Source: CAYMZZ01 sp046297935
GTDB lineage: Bacteria; Bacteroidota; Bacteroidia; Chitinophagales; Chitinophagaceae
Length of the DNA: 64,000 nt
Assembly: GCA_046297935.1 (NCBI GenBank)
Contig: JBKBHA010000007.1
Location: 62,001-126,000 of the forward strand
Reading direction: 5' to 3'
This document shows, piece by piece, positions 33,921-42,289 of the stretch. A model generated the notes under the pieces. The model made no database searches. It was not told where the DNA came from and saw only the letters and a program-made list of their open reading frames with translations. A program made the position numbers and the translations under genes. How positions within the stretch are numbered: position 1 is the first letter of the stretch; every line of letters starts with the position of its first letter.

Positions 33921-35852
33921 TTATATAGGAAGACGTAGGGTGGTAATGGTTCCCTGATTATTCTCAATATGGTAAGTGCCGCCAATATTTTCCATGCGCT
34001 TTGCGATATTCTTCAGTCCGTTTCCAAATCGCCTGATGTTTTCGAGATCGATTCCCACACCATTGTCGGCAATCTTGATAGTAAGTATATCGTCTGTTAC
34101 AAAATAGATCCGAATTTCGGTTGCTTTGGAGTGTTTGAGCGCATTGTTCAGTGTTTCTTTAACGCAAAGGAAAAGATTTCGCCGCTTGTCGCCGCTCAGT
34201 TCGTGTTGGTTGATATTGTCGGGCGTATACACTTTGCAATGGATGGGTGTGCTTTCAAAAAACTCAATAGCATAGGAACGGATATACGACACCAGATTGT
34301 CTACACTGTCGTTTCCGCTGTTCATACTCCAGATAATGGCATTCATTTTATTTAACACTTCATCGGCCGATCTGGAAATTTTCTCTATTTCAACAGGCGT
34401 ATTTTCCTTCATCTTGTTGCGCGCAATTTCGCTCATCAGGCGGATAGCCGTCATTCCCGAACCCAGTTCATCGTGCATATCGGCCGATATACGTTCTCTT
34501 TCCTCCTGTTGTCCCTTGTATACCGCAATTTCTTTTTCATAAGCATTCTTCATGTTCTCCGCCTTCAAACGTTCCCGTTCCCTTGCCTGTGCTATCAGCT
34601 GACTTCTATTCTTGTAGTTCAATCCCATGAGGAAGAAGATCAGTTCAAGCAATATGCCCATTTCGTAATAAAAAACGGAACTGTTGAAAATACTCGGCAT
34701 GTTTTGTGGCACCAGCCTTCCTGTAAGCATCAACAGGCTGAGCAGTGAAAACATCAACAGGCTGAGATTCCCCCAGAAAAGGTAGCGAAACAGTCGATTA
34801 TCCCAATGCCTCACACCGTAAACGAGGAATACAAAGATCATCACCAACAAGAGAGCCTTAGTGCTGTTTTCAGCATAATTTTCCAGCGTAAGATTCCAGG
34901 TAAAGTAGTGGGCGTAACTGAATACAAGCACTGCCAGTATAAGCATCAATATGCCTCCATTGTAAAAATGATGAAGGAACCGGTGCTGTCGTTTGGTATT
35001 GAGGTATTGTTGTACAAAGCGCATGTAAAACATGGTACCCACACTCTGTAATATAAAATCGAGATAGCCCTCCTGGTAGAACCCAAATGTGCTGGAGTGA
35101 TAACTGTAAATACCTTTCATAAACAGCATAACGCCAATAAGGAAGGCATAAACCGAGTAATAAAAGAATTCCTTGCTCTTACTTAGAAAGTAGTTGGCCA
35201 TCGAAAACAGGATCATCATCAGTAAGAGGCCACAAAATACATAGGTGAAAATTTTCGATTCAATATTGGTATTGTCTAGTGCAATAACAAATGATTCAAG
35301 AAAAGGCGGTGAAATGAGTCGTATCCTGAGCTGATTGAGATGGGTACGAATGGGTGCCATGACCGCCACAATAGTGGCCGAGTCGCCTGCCGCCAGTTGC
35401 AGGTAACGATAACTGATCTCTTTGGGGTGATCTGGCAGACGGTCTTGCAGTTTCTCCAGCCTGCCATTTTCATGTAAACGATACATTCGGATACTCCAGA
35501 AATAAAGGCCCGGGAAAAACCAGGTAGAACGAACAGTGTCCGCACTATTGGTGATGGCAAACTTCACAACCAGTTGATCTGGCACCTGCTCTACCGGAAT
35601 GAAACTGGGATGAATTTGACCTTTTACAAACTTTATTTCCGAAAAAATTGATTCCACATCTTTTTCCGGCGCCACATAGGCCATGGCAATTCGGGTCTTC
35701 ATTACATAGCTTGAGGCCTGAAGGTGAATTTTCGCGATATCGGTATACGCAAGGTTGAGACTATCGGCCGCTCTGACTTGACTGCTTAACAGCAGCAGCC
35801 AGAGGCAGACAAAGAGAGTGCGCAGTAGATATTTTGGTGGCGATAATTGCAC
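33921..35852 (-). CDS. 7TM-DISM sensor histidine kinase
   Basis: A 643-residue membrane histidine kinase. An exported N-terminal sensor domain of the DISM type (about 30-190) is followed by seven hydrophobic helices (about 195-400), a coiled segment, and a HisKA_3 dimerisation domain. The phospho-acceptor histidine lies in SADMHDELGSGMTAIRL. The ATPase domain has the N-box NALKHSKA, the G1 box IADNGVGI and the G2 box FGNGLKNIAKR. HisKA_3 kinases pair with NarL-type regulators; none is adjacent, though one lies at 6693-7328. I favour a GTG start at 35852: it leaves a normal signal peptide (about residues 11-27) and follows a -7 box by six bases. An ATG at 35936 is possible but would give an odd N-terminus. 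Confidence 0.88.
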   Translation of the reverse strand: MQLSPPKYLLRTLFVCLWLLLLSSQVRAADSLNLAYTDIAKIHLQASSYVMKTRIAMAYVAPEKDVESIFSEIKFVKGQIHPSFIPVEQVPDQLVVKFAITNSADTVRSTWFFPGLYFWSIRMYRLHENGRLEKLQDRLPDHPKEISYRYLQLAAGDSATIVAVMAPIRTHLNQLRIRLISPPFLESFVIALDNTNIESKIFTYVFCGLLLMMILFSMANYFLSKSKEFFYYSVYAFLIGVMLFMKGIYSYHSSTFGFYQEGYLDFILQSVGTMFYMRFVQQYLNTKRQHRFLHHFYNGGILMLILAVLVFSYAHYFTWNLTLENYAENSTKALLLVMIFVFLVYGVRHWDNRLFRYLFWGNLSLLMFSLLSLLMLTGRLVPQNMPSIFNSSVFYYEMGILLELIFFLMGLNYKNRSQLIAQARERERLKAENMKNAYEKEIAVYKGQQEERERISADMHDELGSGMTAIRLMSEIARNKMKENTPVEIEKISRSADEVLNKMNAIIWSMNSGNDSVDNLVSYIRSYAIEFFESTPIHCKVYTPDNINQHELSGDKRRNLFLCVKETLNNALKHSKATEIRIYFVTDDILTIKIADNGVGIDLENIRRFGNGLKNIAKRMENIGGTYHIENNQGTITTLRLPI

Positions 35853-35858
35853 GATGAA

Positions 35859-35866
35859 CAAAAATA
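35859..35866 (-). promoter_or_regulatory. Promoter -7 box (TATTTTTG) for the histidine kinase
   Basis: A perfect TAnnTTTG match on the minus strand, ending six bases before the GTG at 35852. It supports the GTG start and a leaderless mRNA. Confidence 0.45.
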
Positions 35867-35949
35867 AGATTTCTGCCAGTTGCCTGATAATCTGTTCTGT
35901 ACCACTTTGCGGGTAGCCAGGCCATCCGGCTGGCAAATGGGCAAATTCC

Positions 35950-35957
35950 TATCTTTG
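35950..35957 (+). promoter_or_regulatory. Promoter -7 box (TATCTTTG) abutting the ftsK start
   Basis: A perfect TAnnTTTG box that ends five bases before the ftsK ATG, in the divergent space with the histidine kinase. Confidence 0.55.
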
Positions 35958-35962
35958 CGCCT

Positions 35963-38533
35963 ATGGCGCAAAAGCAGAAAAAAACGGGTACCCGGGGAAC
36001 TAAGAAAACGGCCGGAAAAGGGAGCGGCAAGGCCTTCAAGCCTGACACCGAGGAGCGGATTGATTGGAAACAACTGGCTCGCGACGAGAGGACCTGGAAG
36101 ATCGTTGGTGCTGTATCACTGCTGGCATCTATTTTCCTTTTCATTGCTTTTATTTCCTATTTTTTTACCTGGCGCGATGATCAGACGGAGGTAGGGCGTG
36201 GCGCCGGTATCCTGTTCGACCCCTCAGTGAAAGTGAATAACCTGCTCGGTCGCCTGGGCGCAGTTATTTCCCACTTTTTTATTTACAAAGGATTTGGAAT
36301 AGCATCGCTACTGATCTGTACGTTCTTTTTTGTGTCGGGAATAAACTTGCTATTCAACCGAAAAGTGTTTTCGGTATGGAAAAATCTGAAGTATGTGACT
36401 ATTGGACTGCTGGTGCTGTCAGTCAGCCTGTCGTTTATCTTTTCGAGCTTCGAGTTTCAATTGGGGGGCGGCGTAGGCAATATGATCAGCGACTGGCTGA
36501 CCGGAGCGTTAGGTAATTTTGGAACCGCTGCCTTGTTGTTGGTTATCGGTTTTGCCTACATCATTTGGCAATTTAACCCTGCGTTTAACCTGCCGGCAAA
36601 GACCGGTGCAGAAAAAAAGACTGCGGTCGCTGGTCCTGAGGCCGAACCGATTGATGAGGAGCAAGACGACGATGAAGAATCTTCCAGCGCTGATGGCCCA
36701 CGATTGATCATTCAGGACGAACCTGTAAAGCATGAATTCACGTTAATTGAGAAAGACCCGGAGGAGGAGGAAGAAGAATTGTCGGCTTTGACACCGATTA
36801 CCGAAAAAGAGATTGTGAATGATCTGTATCAGCAGCACGAAGAAAAAACGATCAACGAGTGGGTGGTAGAAGCAAAAAAAGAGGAGCCGAAAAAGATAGT
36901 TCCGGAAGAATTGAAACCGGAGCCAACGGAAACAACTGTTAGCGATGGCCTGCAACTGGAAATCAAGAATCTGCCTGCCGAAGAACCCACAGAAGAAGAA
37001 GCCGCAGAATCTGCGCTTGAAAATCTGCCACCCTACGAGCCTACGCTTGACCTGAGCAGTTATAAATATCCGTCGCTGAATTTGCTGGAAGCGCATGGCA
37101 GTGAAAAAATAGTACAGGATCCCGCTGAACTGGAAACTAACAAAAACCAGATCATCGCCACGCTGCGCAACTATTCCATCGAAATTCAAAAAATCAGCGC
37201 CACTGTGGGCCCCACAGTGACTTTATACGAAATTGTGCCTGCTGCGGGTGTGCGGATTTCCCGAATCAAAAACCTGGAAGATGATATTGCCCTCAGCCTT
37301 GCCGCCCTGGGTATACGTATCATTGCGCCTATTCCGGGCAAAGGAACCATCGGCATTGAAGTGCCCAATGTCAAAAAGACGGTGGTGAGCATGAAGACAT
37401 TGCTGGCATCTGAAAAATTTCAACACAATACATTTAGTCTTCCAATTGCTGTCGGCAAAAAGATTGACAACGAAAACTATATTGTTGACCTTGCCAGCAT
37501 GCCTCACCTGTTGATGGCAGGTGCCACCGGCCAGGGTAAATCCGTTGGTCTGAATGCGATTCTCGTTTCTTTATTGTACAAAAAACATCCTTCGCAGTTA
37601 AAGTTTGTACTTATAGACCCCAAGAAAGTGGAATTGAGTGTGTATCGGCATATTGAACGCCATTTTCTGGCCAAATTGCCCGGCGAGGAAGATGCGATAA
37701 TAACCGATACAAAAAAAGTGGTTCATACCCTCAATGCACTTTGCATTGAAATGGATAACAGGTATGACCTGCTTAAGGAAGCCGGAGCCAGGAACATTAA
37801 GGAGTACAATGAGAAATTTATTAAGCGGAAACTGAATCCTCAGAAAGGGCATCAGTTTCTTCCGTTCATCGTGCTGGTAATAGATGAGTTTGCGGATCTG
37901 ATCATGACCGCTGGTAAAGAAGTGGAAATGCCCATAGCTCGTTTGGCCCAGCTGGCCCGTGCAATTGGTATTCACCTGATCATTGCCACGCAACGGCCTT
38001 CTGTAAACATCATCACTGGTACCATCAAAGCCAACTTTCCGGCACGTATAGCGTTTAAGGTTTCATCCAAAATCGACTCACGCACCATTCTGGATACGGG
38101 TGGAGCAGAGCAGTTGATAGGGAAGGGCGACATGCTAATTTCACATAACGGCGAAATAACCCGCCTGCAATGTGCGTTTGTGGACACGCCCGAAGTAGAA
38201 TCGGTAGTCGAGTTTATTTCTGAGCAGCGGGGTTACCCCATGGCATTTATGCTGCCGGAATATGTGGACGAGAAGGAACTGGAAGGGAAAGAATTTGATA
38301 TGGGCGACCGCGATAGTATGTTTGAAGATGCAGCGCGGTTGATTGTGCAGAATCAGATAGGTTCTACTTCGCTGCTGCAGCGGCGCATGAAGCTGGGTTA
38401 TAACCGGGCGGGCCGTCTGATGGACCAATTGGAAGCCGCCGGCATTGTAGGGCCCAGCCAGGGAAGTAAGGCACGGGATGTGCTTATAAAGACTGAAATG
38501 GACTTGCAGCAGCATCTGGCTTCGTTGGGGTGA
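35963..38533 (+). CDS. ftsK: DNA translocase FtsK/SpoIIIE
   Basis: An 856-residue divisome-associated DNA pump that clears chromosome DNA from the septum. A basic N-terminus is followed by four to five membrane helices (about 45-210), then an acidic linker (about 220-370). The motor domain has Walker A GATGQGKSVGLN (near 520) and Walker B FIVLVIDEFADLI (near 640), with the RecA-type region LIIATQRPSVNIITGTIKAN. The C-terminal gamma winged helix (about 790-856, SLLQRRMKLGYNRAGRLMDQ) reads orienting sequences. All parts are present. Start is ATG, with a -7 box five bases upstream. Confidence 0.97.
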   Translation: MAQKQKKTGTRGTKKTAGKGSGKAFKPDTEERIDWKQLARDERTWKIVGAVSLLASIFLFIAFISYFFTWRDDQTEVGRGAGILFDPSVKVNNLLGRLGAVISHFFIYKGFGIASLLICTFFFVSGINLLFNRKVFSVWKNLKYVTIGLLVLSVSLSFIFSSFEFQLGGGVGNMISDWLTGALGNFGTAALLLVIGFAYIIWQFNPAFNLPAKTGAEKKTAVAGPEAEPIDEEQDDDEESSSADGPRLIIQDEPVKHEFTLIEKDPEEEEEELSALTPITEKEIVNDLYQQHEEKTINEWVVEAKKEEPKKIVPEELKPEPTETTVSDGLQLEIKNLPAEEPTEEEAAESALENLPPYEPTLDLSSYKYPSLNLLEAHGSEKIVQDPAELETNKNQIIATLRNYSIEIQKISATVGPTVTLYEIVPAAGVRISRIKNLEDDIALSLAALGIRIIAPIPGKGTIGIEVPNVKKTVVSMKTLLASEKFQHNTFSLPIAVGKKIDNENYIVDLASMPHLLMAGATGQGKSVGLNAILVSLLYKKHPSQLKFVLIDPKKVELSVYRHIERHFLAKLPGEEDAIITDTKKVVHTLNALCIEMDNRYDLLKEAGARNIKEYNEKFIKRKLNPQKGHQFLPFIVLVIDEFADLIMTAGKEVEMPIARLAQLARAIGIHLIIATQRPSVNIITGTIKANFPARIAFKVSSKIDSRTILDTGGAEQLIGKGDMLISHNGEITRLQCAFVDTPEVESVVEFISEQRGYPMAFMLPEYVDEKELEGKEFDMGDRDSMFEDAARLIVQNQIGSTSLLQRRMKLGYNRAGRLMDQLEAAGIVGPSQGSKARDVLIKTEMDLQQHLASLG

Positions 38534-38695
38534 TCGTGGTGAGGGGAAAGTGGTGAGTGGGGAGTGCGCTAGTTAAAATTGTTGGGGTTGTGGGTTTGAT
38601 GCAACCACCCGTTGCCGGATAAAGTCTTAAAAATGCATGATTTACTTTAGATCGGAATAAATATTGAACTTTTGATTAAACTATAATAAGCTCTA

Positions 38696-39355
38696 ATGAA
38701 ACATTTTTTTACGATTCTAGTCCTATCCCTGCTGATTCTCCCGGCAATGGCGCAGAAAAACCCGACCAAGAATGATCCGGAAGCCATCGCAATTTTGAAG
38801 GCGGTGAGCGAGAAATTCAAGACATTCAAGACGGTGCAAGCCTCATTTACCTACAAAGTGGAAGACGCTAATGGGAAAGTAATGAGTACAAAAACGGGCA
38901 CAGTGTGGATGAAGGGGACTCGTTATCGGGTGAGTTTTGCCGGCCAGGAAATTTTTTGTGATGGCAAGACTGTCTGGAACTACGATAAATCTGCTAATGA
39001 AGTAACCATCTCGGACCTTGATGAGGCGAACGGGATGATTACGCCACAAAAATTGTTCACCAATTTTTACGATAAAGACTTCTATTCCGTATACAACGGC
39101 GAAAAGAAAGTAGGAGCGCGTGTTCTTCAGGAAATTGAAATGACTCCCGTGGATAAGGGCAAGGCATTCCATAAGGTATATCTGATGATCGACAAAACGA
39201 ATCGCAGCATTTACAGCACCAAAGTGATGGAAAATGGTGGCAATAGGTATACGTATACGGTCACCAGCATGAAGACCAACCAGCCCATTGCCGACGATCA
39301 ATTTGTTTTCAACAAAGCCAAATACCCCGGCGTAGAAGAAGTGGATTTAAGATAA
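38696..39355 (+). CDS. lolA: Outer-membrane lipoprotein carrier protein LolA family
   Basis: A 219-residue periplasmic protein with a signal peptide (MKHFFTILVLSLLILPAMAQ). Its LolA-like fold shows VQASFTYKVEDANGKV, KTGTVWMKGTRYRVSFAG and EIFCDGKTVWNYDKSANEV. It would ferry lipoproteins from the inner membrane to the outer membrane. Bacteroidota often carry several LolA-like proteins, so this may be a paralogue with another cargo. The upstream gap (38534-38695) holds GTGGTGAGG-like low-complexity bases but no gene. A 46-bp repeat array follows its stop codon. Confidence 0.87.
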   Translation: MKHFFTILVLSLLILPAMAQKNPTKNDPEAIAILKAVSEKFKTFKTVQASFTYKVEDANGKVMSTKTGTVWMKGTRYRVSFAGQEIFCDGKTVWNYDKSANEVTISDLDEANGMITPQKLFTNFYDKDFYSVYNGEKKVGARVLQEIEMTPVDKGKAFHKVYLMIDKTNRSIYSTKVMENGGNRYTYTVTSMKTNQPIADDQFVFNKAKYPGVEEVDLR

Positions 39356-39370
39356 AAACGCCATGCATTT

Positions 39371-39630
39371 CGTAGAGACGCCATGCCTGGCGTCTCTACG
39401 ACGAAATTGAATCAATCCACGAGACGCCATGCCTGGCGTCTCTACGACGAAAATGAATCAATCCACGAGACGCCATGCCTGGCGTCTCTACGACGAAATT
39501 GAATCAATCCACGCGACGCCATGCCTGGCGTCTCTACGACGAAATTGAATCGATCCACGAGACGCCATGCCTGGCGTCTCTACGACGAAATTGAATCAAT
39601 CCACGAGACGCCATGCCTGGCGTCTCTACG
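39371..39630. repeat. Tandem array of six 46-bp units, each with a GAGACGCCA palindrome
   Basis: Six copies start at 39375, 39421, 39467, 39513, 39559 and 39605 at an exact 46-bp period. Each unit carries the inverted repeat GAGACGCCA-TGCC-TGGCGTCTC, and the outer copies extend to GTAG/CTAC. The linker is AATTGAATCAATCCAC with rare single changes; copy 4 begins GCGACG. Linkers are the same, so this is a tandem REP-like array and not a CRISPR. It lies between convergent lolA and kdsA, and its last copy overlaps the 3' end of kdsA. Confidence 0.95.
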
Positions 39631-40450
39631 AAATTGATTTTCTTAATCGTACCAGTTGCTCCAATAATGCAGGAAGCAGATCAAGGCGCAGCATGTTGGC
39701 GCCGTCGCTAAGAGCCTCTGAGGGCCGTGGATGGGTTTCAATAAACAATCCGTCGGCGCCAGTGGCAATAGCAGCTTTTGCGATGGTGCCAATGAGCTGA
39801 GGATTGCCTCCTGTAACTCCAGTGGTTTGATTGGGCTGTTGCAGTGAGTGTGTCACATCCATCACCACCGGCGTGCCATGCTCCTGCATCCAGGGGATGT
39901 TGCGAAAATCAACCACCAGATCCTGATAGCCAAAGGTGGTGCCACGTTCGGTGAGTATAATTTTTTCATTACCTGCCTGCCTTATTTTTTCTGCAGCAAA
40001 TTTCATGGCTGGTCCGCTCAGGAATTGACCTTTCTTCACGTTTACTATTTTGCCGGTAATGGCGGCTGCCTGTAGCAGATCAGTTTGTCGGCAAAGGAAT
40101 GCAGGTATTTGAAGTATATCAATGTATTTGGCGGCCACCGCTGCTTCGTCGTGGGCGTGAATGTCCGAGGTAGTGGGCAGTCCGAATGTTTCACCCGTTT
40201 TTTTTACGAGTGCCAGTGCCGTTTCGTCTCCGATGCCGGTGAAAGATTTCGCGCTGGTGCGATTTGCTTTGCGATAGGAAGCCTTGAAAACATAGGGAAT
40301 GCCGAGATTACGGCAGGTTTTCGAAACCGAATCGGCTACTTCCATCACCAGTTCTTCTGACTCAACTACACATGGACCGGCCACCAGGAAAAATGACTGG
40401 GGATCGTAACTCTGATTTGAAAAAAGATCGGAGAGGTAAGCTGGTATCAA
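39626..40450 (-). CDS. kdsA: 3-deoxy-8-phosphooctulonate synthase (KDO8P synthase)
   Basis: A 274-residue cytoplasmic enzyme that condenses phosphoenolpyruvate with arabinose 5-phosphate for the lipopolysaccharide inner core. Motifs are VAGPCVVESEELVME, FKASYRKANRTS, GLPTTSDIHAHDEA, LQIPAFLCRQTDLL and DVTHSLQQPNQTTGVTGGN. The KANRTS form (rather than the KPRT typical of DAHP synthase) marks KdsA. The start is TTG at 40450, directly before IPAYLSDLF; no ATG is available. A TAAATTTG box lies 18 nt upstream. The stop codon TAG is inside the last palindrome of the 46-bp repeat array. Confidence 0.94.
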   Translation of the reverse strand: MIPAYLSDLFSNQSYDPQSFFLVAGPCVVESEELVMEVADSVSKTCRNLGIPYVFKASYRKANRTSAKSFTGIGDETALALVKKTGETFGLPTTSDIHAHDEAAVAAKYIDILQIPAFLCRQTDLLQAAAITGKIVNVKKGQFLSGPAMKFAAEKIRQAGNEKIILTERGTTFGYQDLVVDFRNIPWMQEHGTPVVMDVTHSLQQPNQTTGVTGGNPQLIGTIAKAAIATGADGLFIETHPRPSEALSDGANMLRLDLLPALLEQLVRLRKSIS

Positions 40451-40468
40451 ACTTCAGGATTTAAAGCA

Positions 40469-40476
40469 CAAATTTA
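40469..40476 (-). promoter_or_regulatory. Promoter -7 box (TAAATTTG) for kdsA
   Basis: A perfect TAnnTTTG match on the minus strand, 18 nt before the TTG start. It supports that start over a more internal one. Confidence 0.5.
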
Positions 40477-40581
40477 ATGATTCTGTCCTAGCATTCCGGA
40501 ATACTCCCGAATGCCATATTTTTGGCAAAATCAAAGTTCTGAGTCTTTCGACTTTTTAATTTTACTGTTTACTTTTTCAAG

Positions 40582-41541
40582 ATGCAAAAGGAAAAAATCT
40601 TAGTAATAGGTGCCAGCGGTCAAATAGGAGTGGAGTTAACGCTTGCTCTGCGAAAATTATACGGCAACCAACAGGTCATCGCTTCCGACCTGCGAGAACA
40701 AAATCCTCTGTTGGAAGGTACGGGGCCATACGTAAGCCTCGATGTTATGAATAAAGAAATGCTGCACGTGCAGGTGATCCGGCAAAATATTACACAGATA
40801 TATCTTTTGGCAGCGATCCTGTCTGCCACGGGAGAAAAAAATCCCAACCTTGCCTGGCATCTGAATATGCAGGGATTGCTGAACGTACTGGATATTGCAA
40901 GGGAAGAACAACTCCATAAAGTATATTGGCCATCTTCTATCGCTGTGTTTGGTCCCAGTTCGCCCAAGCGCGATTGTCCTCAGCAAACCATCATTGAACC
41001 AAGCACGGTTTATGGCATCAGCAAATATGCGGGTGAGTTTTGGTGTAACTATTATTTCAATCGTTTTGGAGTAGATGTCCGCAGTTTGCGCTATCCCGGC
41101 CTCATCTCGTACAAGTCGGCACCTGGTGGTGGTACCACCGACTACGCCGTGGAGATTTTTCACGATGCGTTGGAAGAAGGGTCATATAAATGTTTTTTGA
41201 ACAAAGACACTTATTTGCCCATGATGTATATGCCCGACGCTATCAGGGCGACCATAGAATTGATGGAAGCACCTGCCCACCAGCTGTCTGTTCGTACATC
41301 ATATAATCTTTCGGGCATGAGTTTTTCGCCTCAGGAGATCGCGGCCGAAATCAAAAAGCATATACCTGGCTTCAGTATTTCGTACGAACCCGATTATCGG
41401 CAACAAATTGCTGACAGTTGGCCGCAAAGTATTGATGATAGTGTAGCACGAAAGGATTGGGGCTGGAAAGAGGAATTTGATTTGGCTGCCATGACTGCCG
41501 ATATGTTTCAGAATCTTCAATTGCCTTCTAACGCAAAATAG
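40582..41541 (+). CDS. SDR-type L-threonine 3-dehydrogenase
   Basis: A 319-residue short-chain dehydrogenase/epimerase-fold protein resembling the NAD-dependent L-threonine 3-dehydrogenases of Flavobacterium and relatives, which turn threonine into 2-amino-3-oxobutyrate. The NAD-binding glycine motif is VIGASGQIGVEL. The Tyr-Lys pair is in STVYGISKYAGEFW. The segment YPGLISYKSAPGGGTTDYA is typical of this TDH group. A generic epimerase is the main alternative. It overlaps the convergent acylphosphatase by 14 nt at its 3' end. No kbl-like gene is nearby. Confidence 0.88.
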   Translation: MQKEKILVIGASGQIGVELTLALRKLYGNQQVIASDLREQNPLLEGTGPYVSLDVMNKEMLHVQVIRQNITQIYLLAAILSATGEKNPNLAWHLNMQGLLNVLDIAREEQLHKVYWPSSIAVFGPSSPKRDCPQQTIIEPSTVYGISKYAGEFWCNYYFNRFGVDVRSLRYPGLISYKSAPGGGTTDYAVEIFHDALEEGSYKCFLNKDTYLPMMYMPDAIRATIELMEAPAHQLSVRTSYNLSGMSFSPQEIAAEIKKHIPGFSISYEPDYRQQIADSWPQSIDDSVARKDWGWKEEFDLAAMTADMFQNLQLPSNAK

Positions 41542-41797
41542 AAAATCCTTCAAATGACTGATCTTCGATTACTTCGGTATCGACTGTTGTAACGCGCGCG
41601 CGTGGAGGCCCCTGTTTGCACCATTCTGCAAGCGCCTGCAGCGCATCAGTTTCACCCGTTGCTCGTATCGAAACGGAGCCATCTGTATTGTTCCATACCT
41701 GACCTGTCAATCCTAACATATTTGCTTTTTCGCTGGTTGATTGGCGGAAAAACACGCCCTGCACTTTTCCTTTTACCCGAATAGACCAGGTGGGCAT
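41528..41797 (-). CDS. Acylphosphatase
   Basis: An 89-residue cytoplasmic enzyme hydrolysing acyl phosphates such as acetyl or carbamoyl phosphate. The active-site loop GKVQGVFFR carries the catalytic arginine, and GQVWNNTDGSV holds the catalytic asparagine. Normal length. It is three bases downstream of the free-methionine-sulfoxide reductase gene, so they are probably co-transcribed. Its 3' end overlaps the threonine dehydrogenase gene by 14 nt. Confidence 0.95.
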   Translation of the reverse strand: MPTWSIRVKGKVQGVFFRQSTSEKANMLGLTGQVWNNTDGSVSIRATGETDALQALAEWCKQGPPRARVTTVDTEVIEDQSFEGFSILR

Positions 41798-41799
41798 CG

Positions 41800-42276
41800 T
41801 CAGTTGAATTGAATTAGGCTGATTATTTTTTCGAGGTACTGACGGTCGGTTTCGTCAAACTGGTCCAATTGTTCGCTATCTACGTCTAAAACAGCTATCA
41901 CTTCTCCGTTCCTGATCACTGGTACCACAATTTCAGATTTGGACAGGCTGCTGCAGGCAATATGTCCCGGAAATTTTTCTACGTCGGGAACAATAAGCGT
42001 GCGAGCTTCGGCCCAACTGCTGCCACATACACCGCGACCTTTCCGAATTCGAGTACAGGCCACCGGTCCCTGAAAGGGCCCCAGTACCAACTCATCGTTT
42101 TTGACGAGATAAAACCCCACCCAAAACCAGCCAAACTGTTCGCGCAGGGCCGCCACAGTGTTCGCCAGGTTGGCCACCAGATCGGTTTCGCCTGTCAGGA
42201 GTCCTTGTATCTGTGGTATTAGTGCTTCGTATTGCTCTGCTTTGGTACCTGTTGCTATGGATAAATCTTCTGCCAT
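41800..42276 (-). CDS. msrC: Free methionine-(R)-sulfoxide reductase (GAF domain)
   Basis: A 158-residue GAF-fold enzyme that reduces free Met-R-sulfoxide. The three cysteines of the fRMsr mechanism are all present: VACTRI, GVCGSS and HIACSS. The EIVVPVIRNGEVIAVLDVDS segment also matches the family. This set makes a plain signalling GAF domain unlikely. A TATATTTG box ends four bases before the ATG, overlapping the end of the DUF4832 gene upstream. Confidence 0.92.
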   Translation of the reverse strand: MAEDLSIATGTKAEQYEALIPQIQGLLTGETDLVANLANTVAALREQFGWFWVGFYLVKNDELVLGPFQGPVACTRIRKGRGVCGSSWAEARTLIVPDVEKFPGHIACSSLSKSEIVVPVIRNGEVIAVLDVDSEQLDQFDETDRQYLEKIISLIQFN

Positions 42277-42280
42277 ACTG

Positions 42281-42288
42281 CAAATATA
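42281..42288 (-). promoter_or_regulatory. Promoter -7 box (TATATTTG) abutting the msrC start
   Basis: A perfect TAnnTTTG box on the minus strand, four bases before the msrC ATG. The TAG/TGA end of the preceding gene is at 42290, so the box sits at the junction. Confidence 0.55.
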
Positions 42289-42289
42289 C

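Noticed and set aside
39371..39630. CRISPR-like array of evenly spaced palindromic repeats
   Set aside because: The spacers are the same sequence in every copy apart from single-base changes, and no cas genes are near. It is a tandem repeat.
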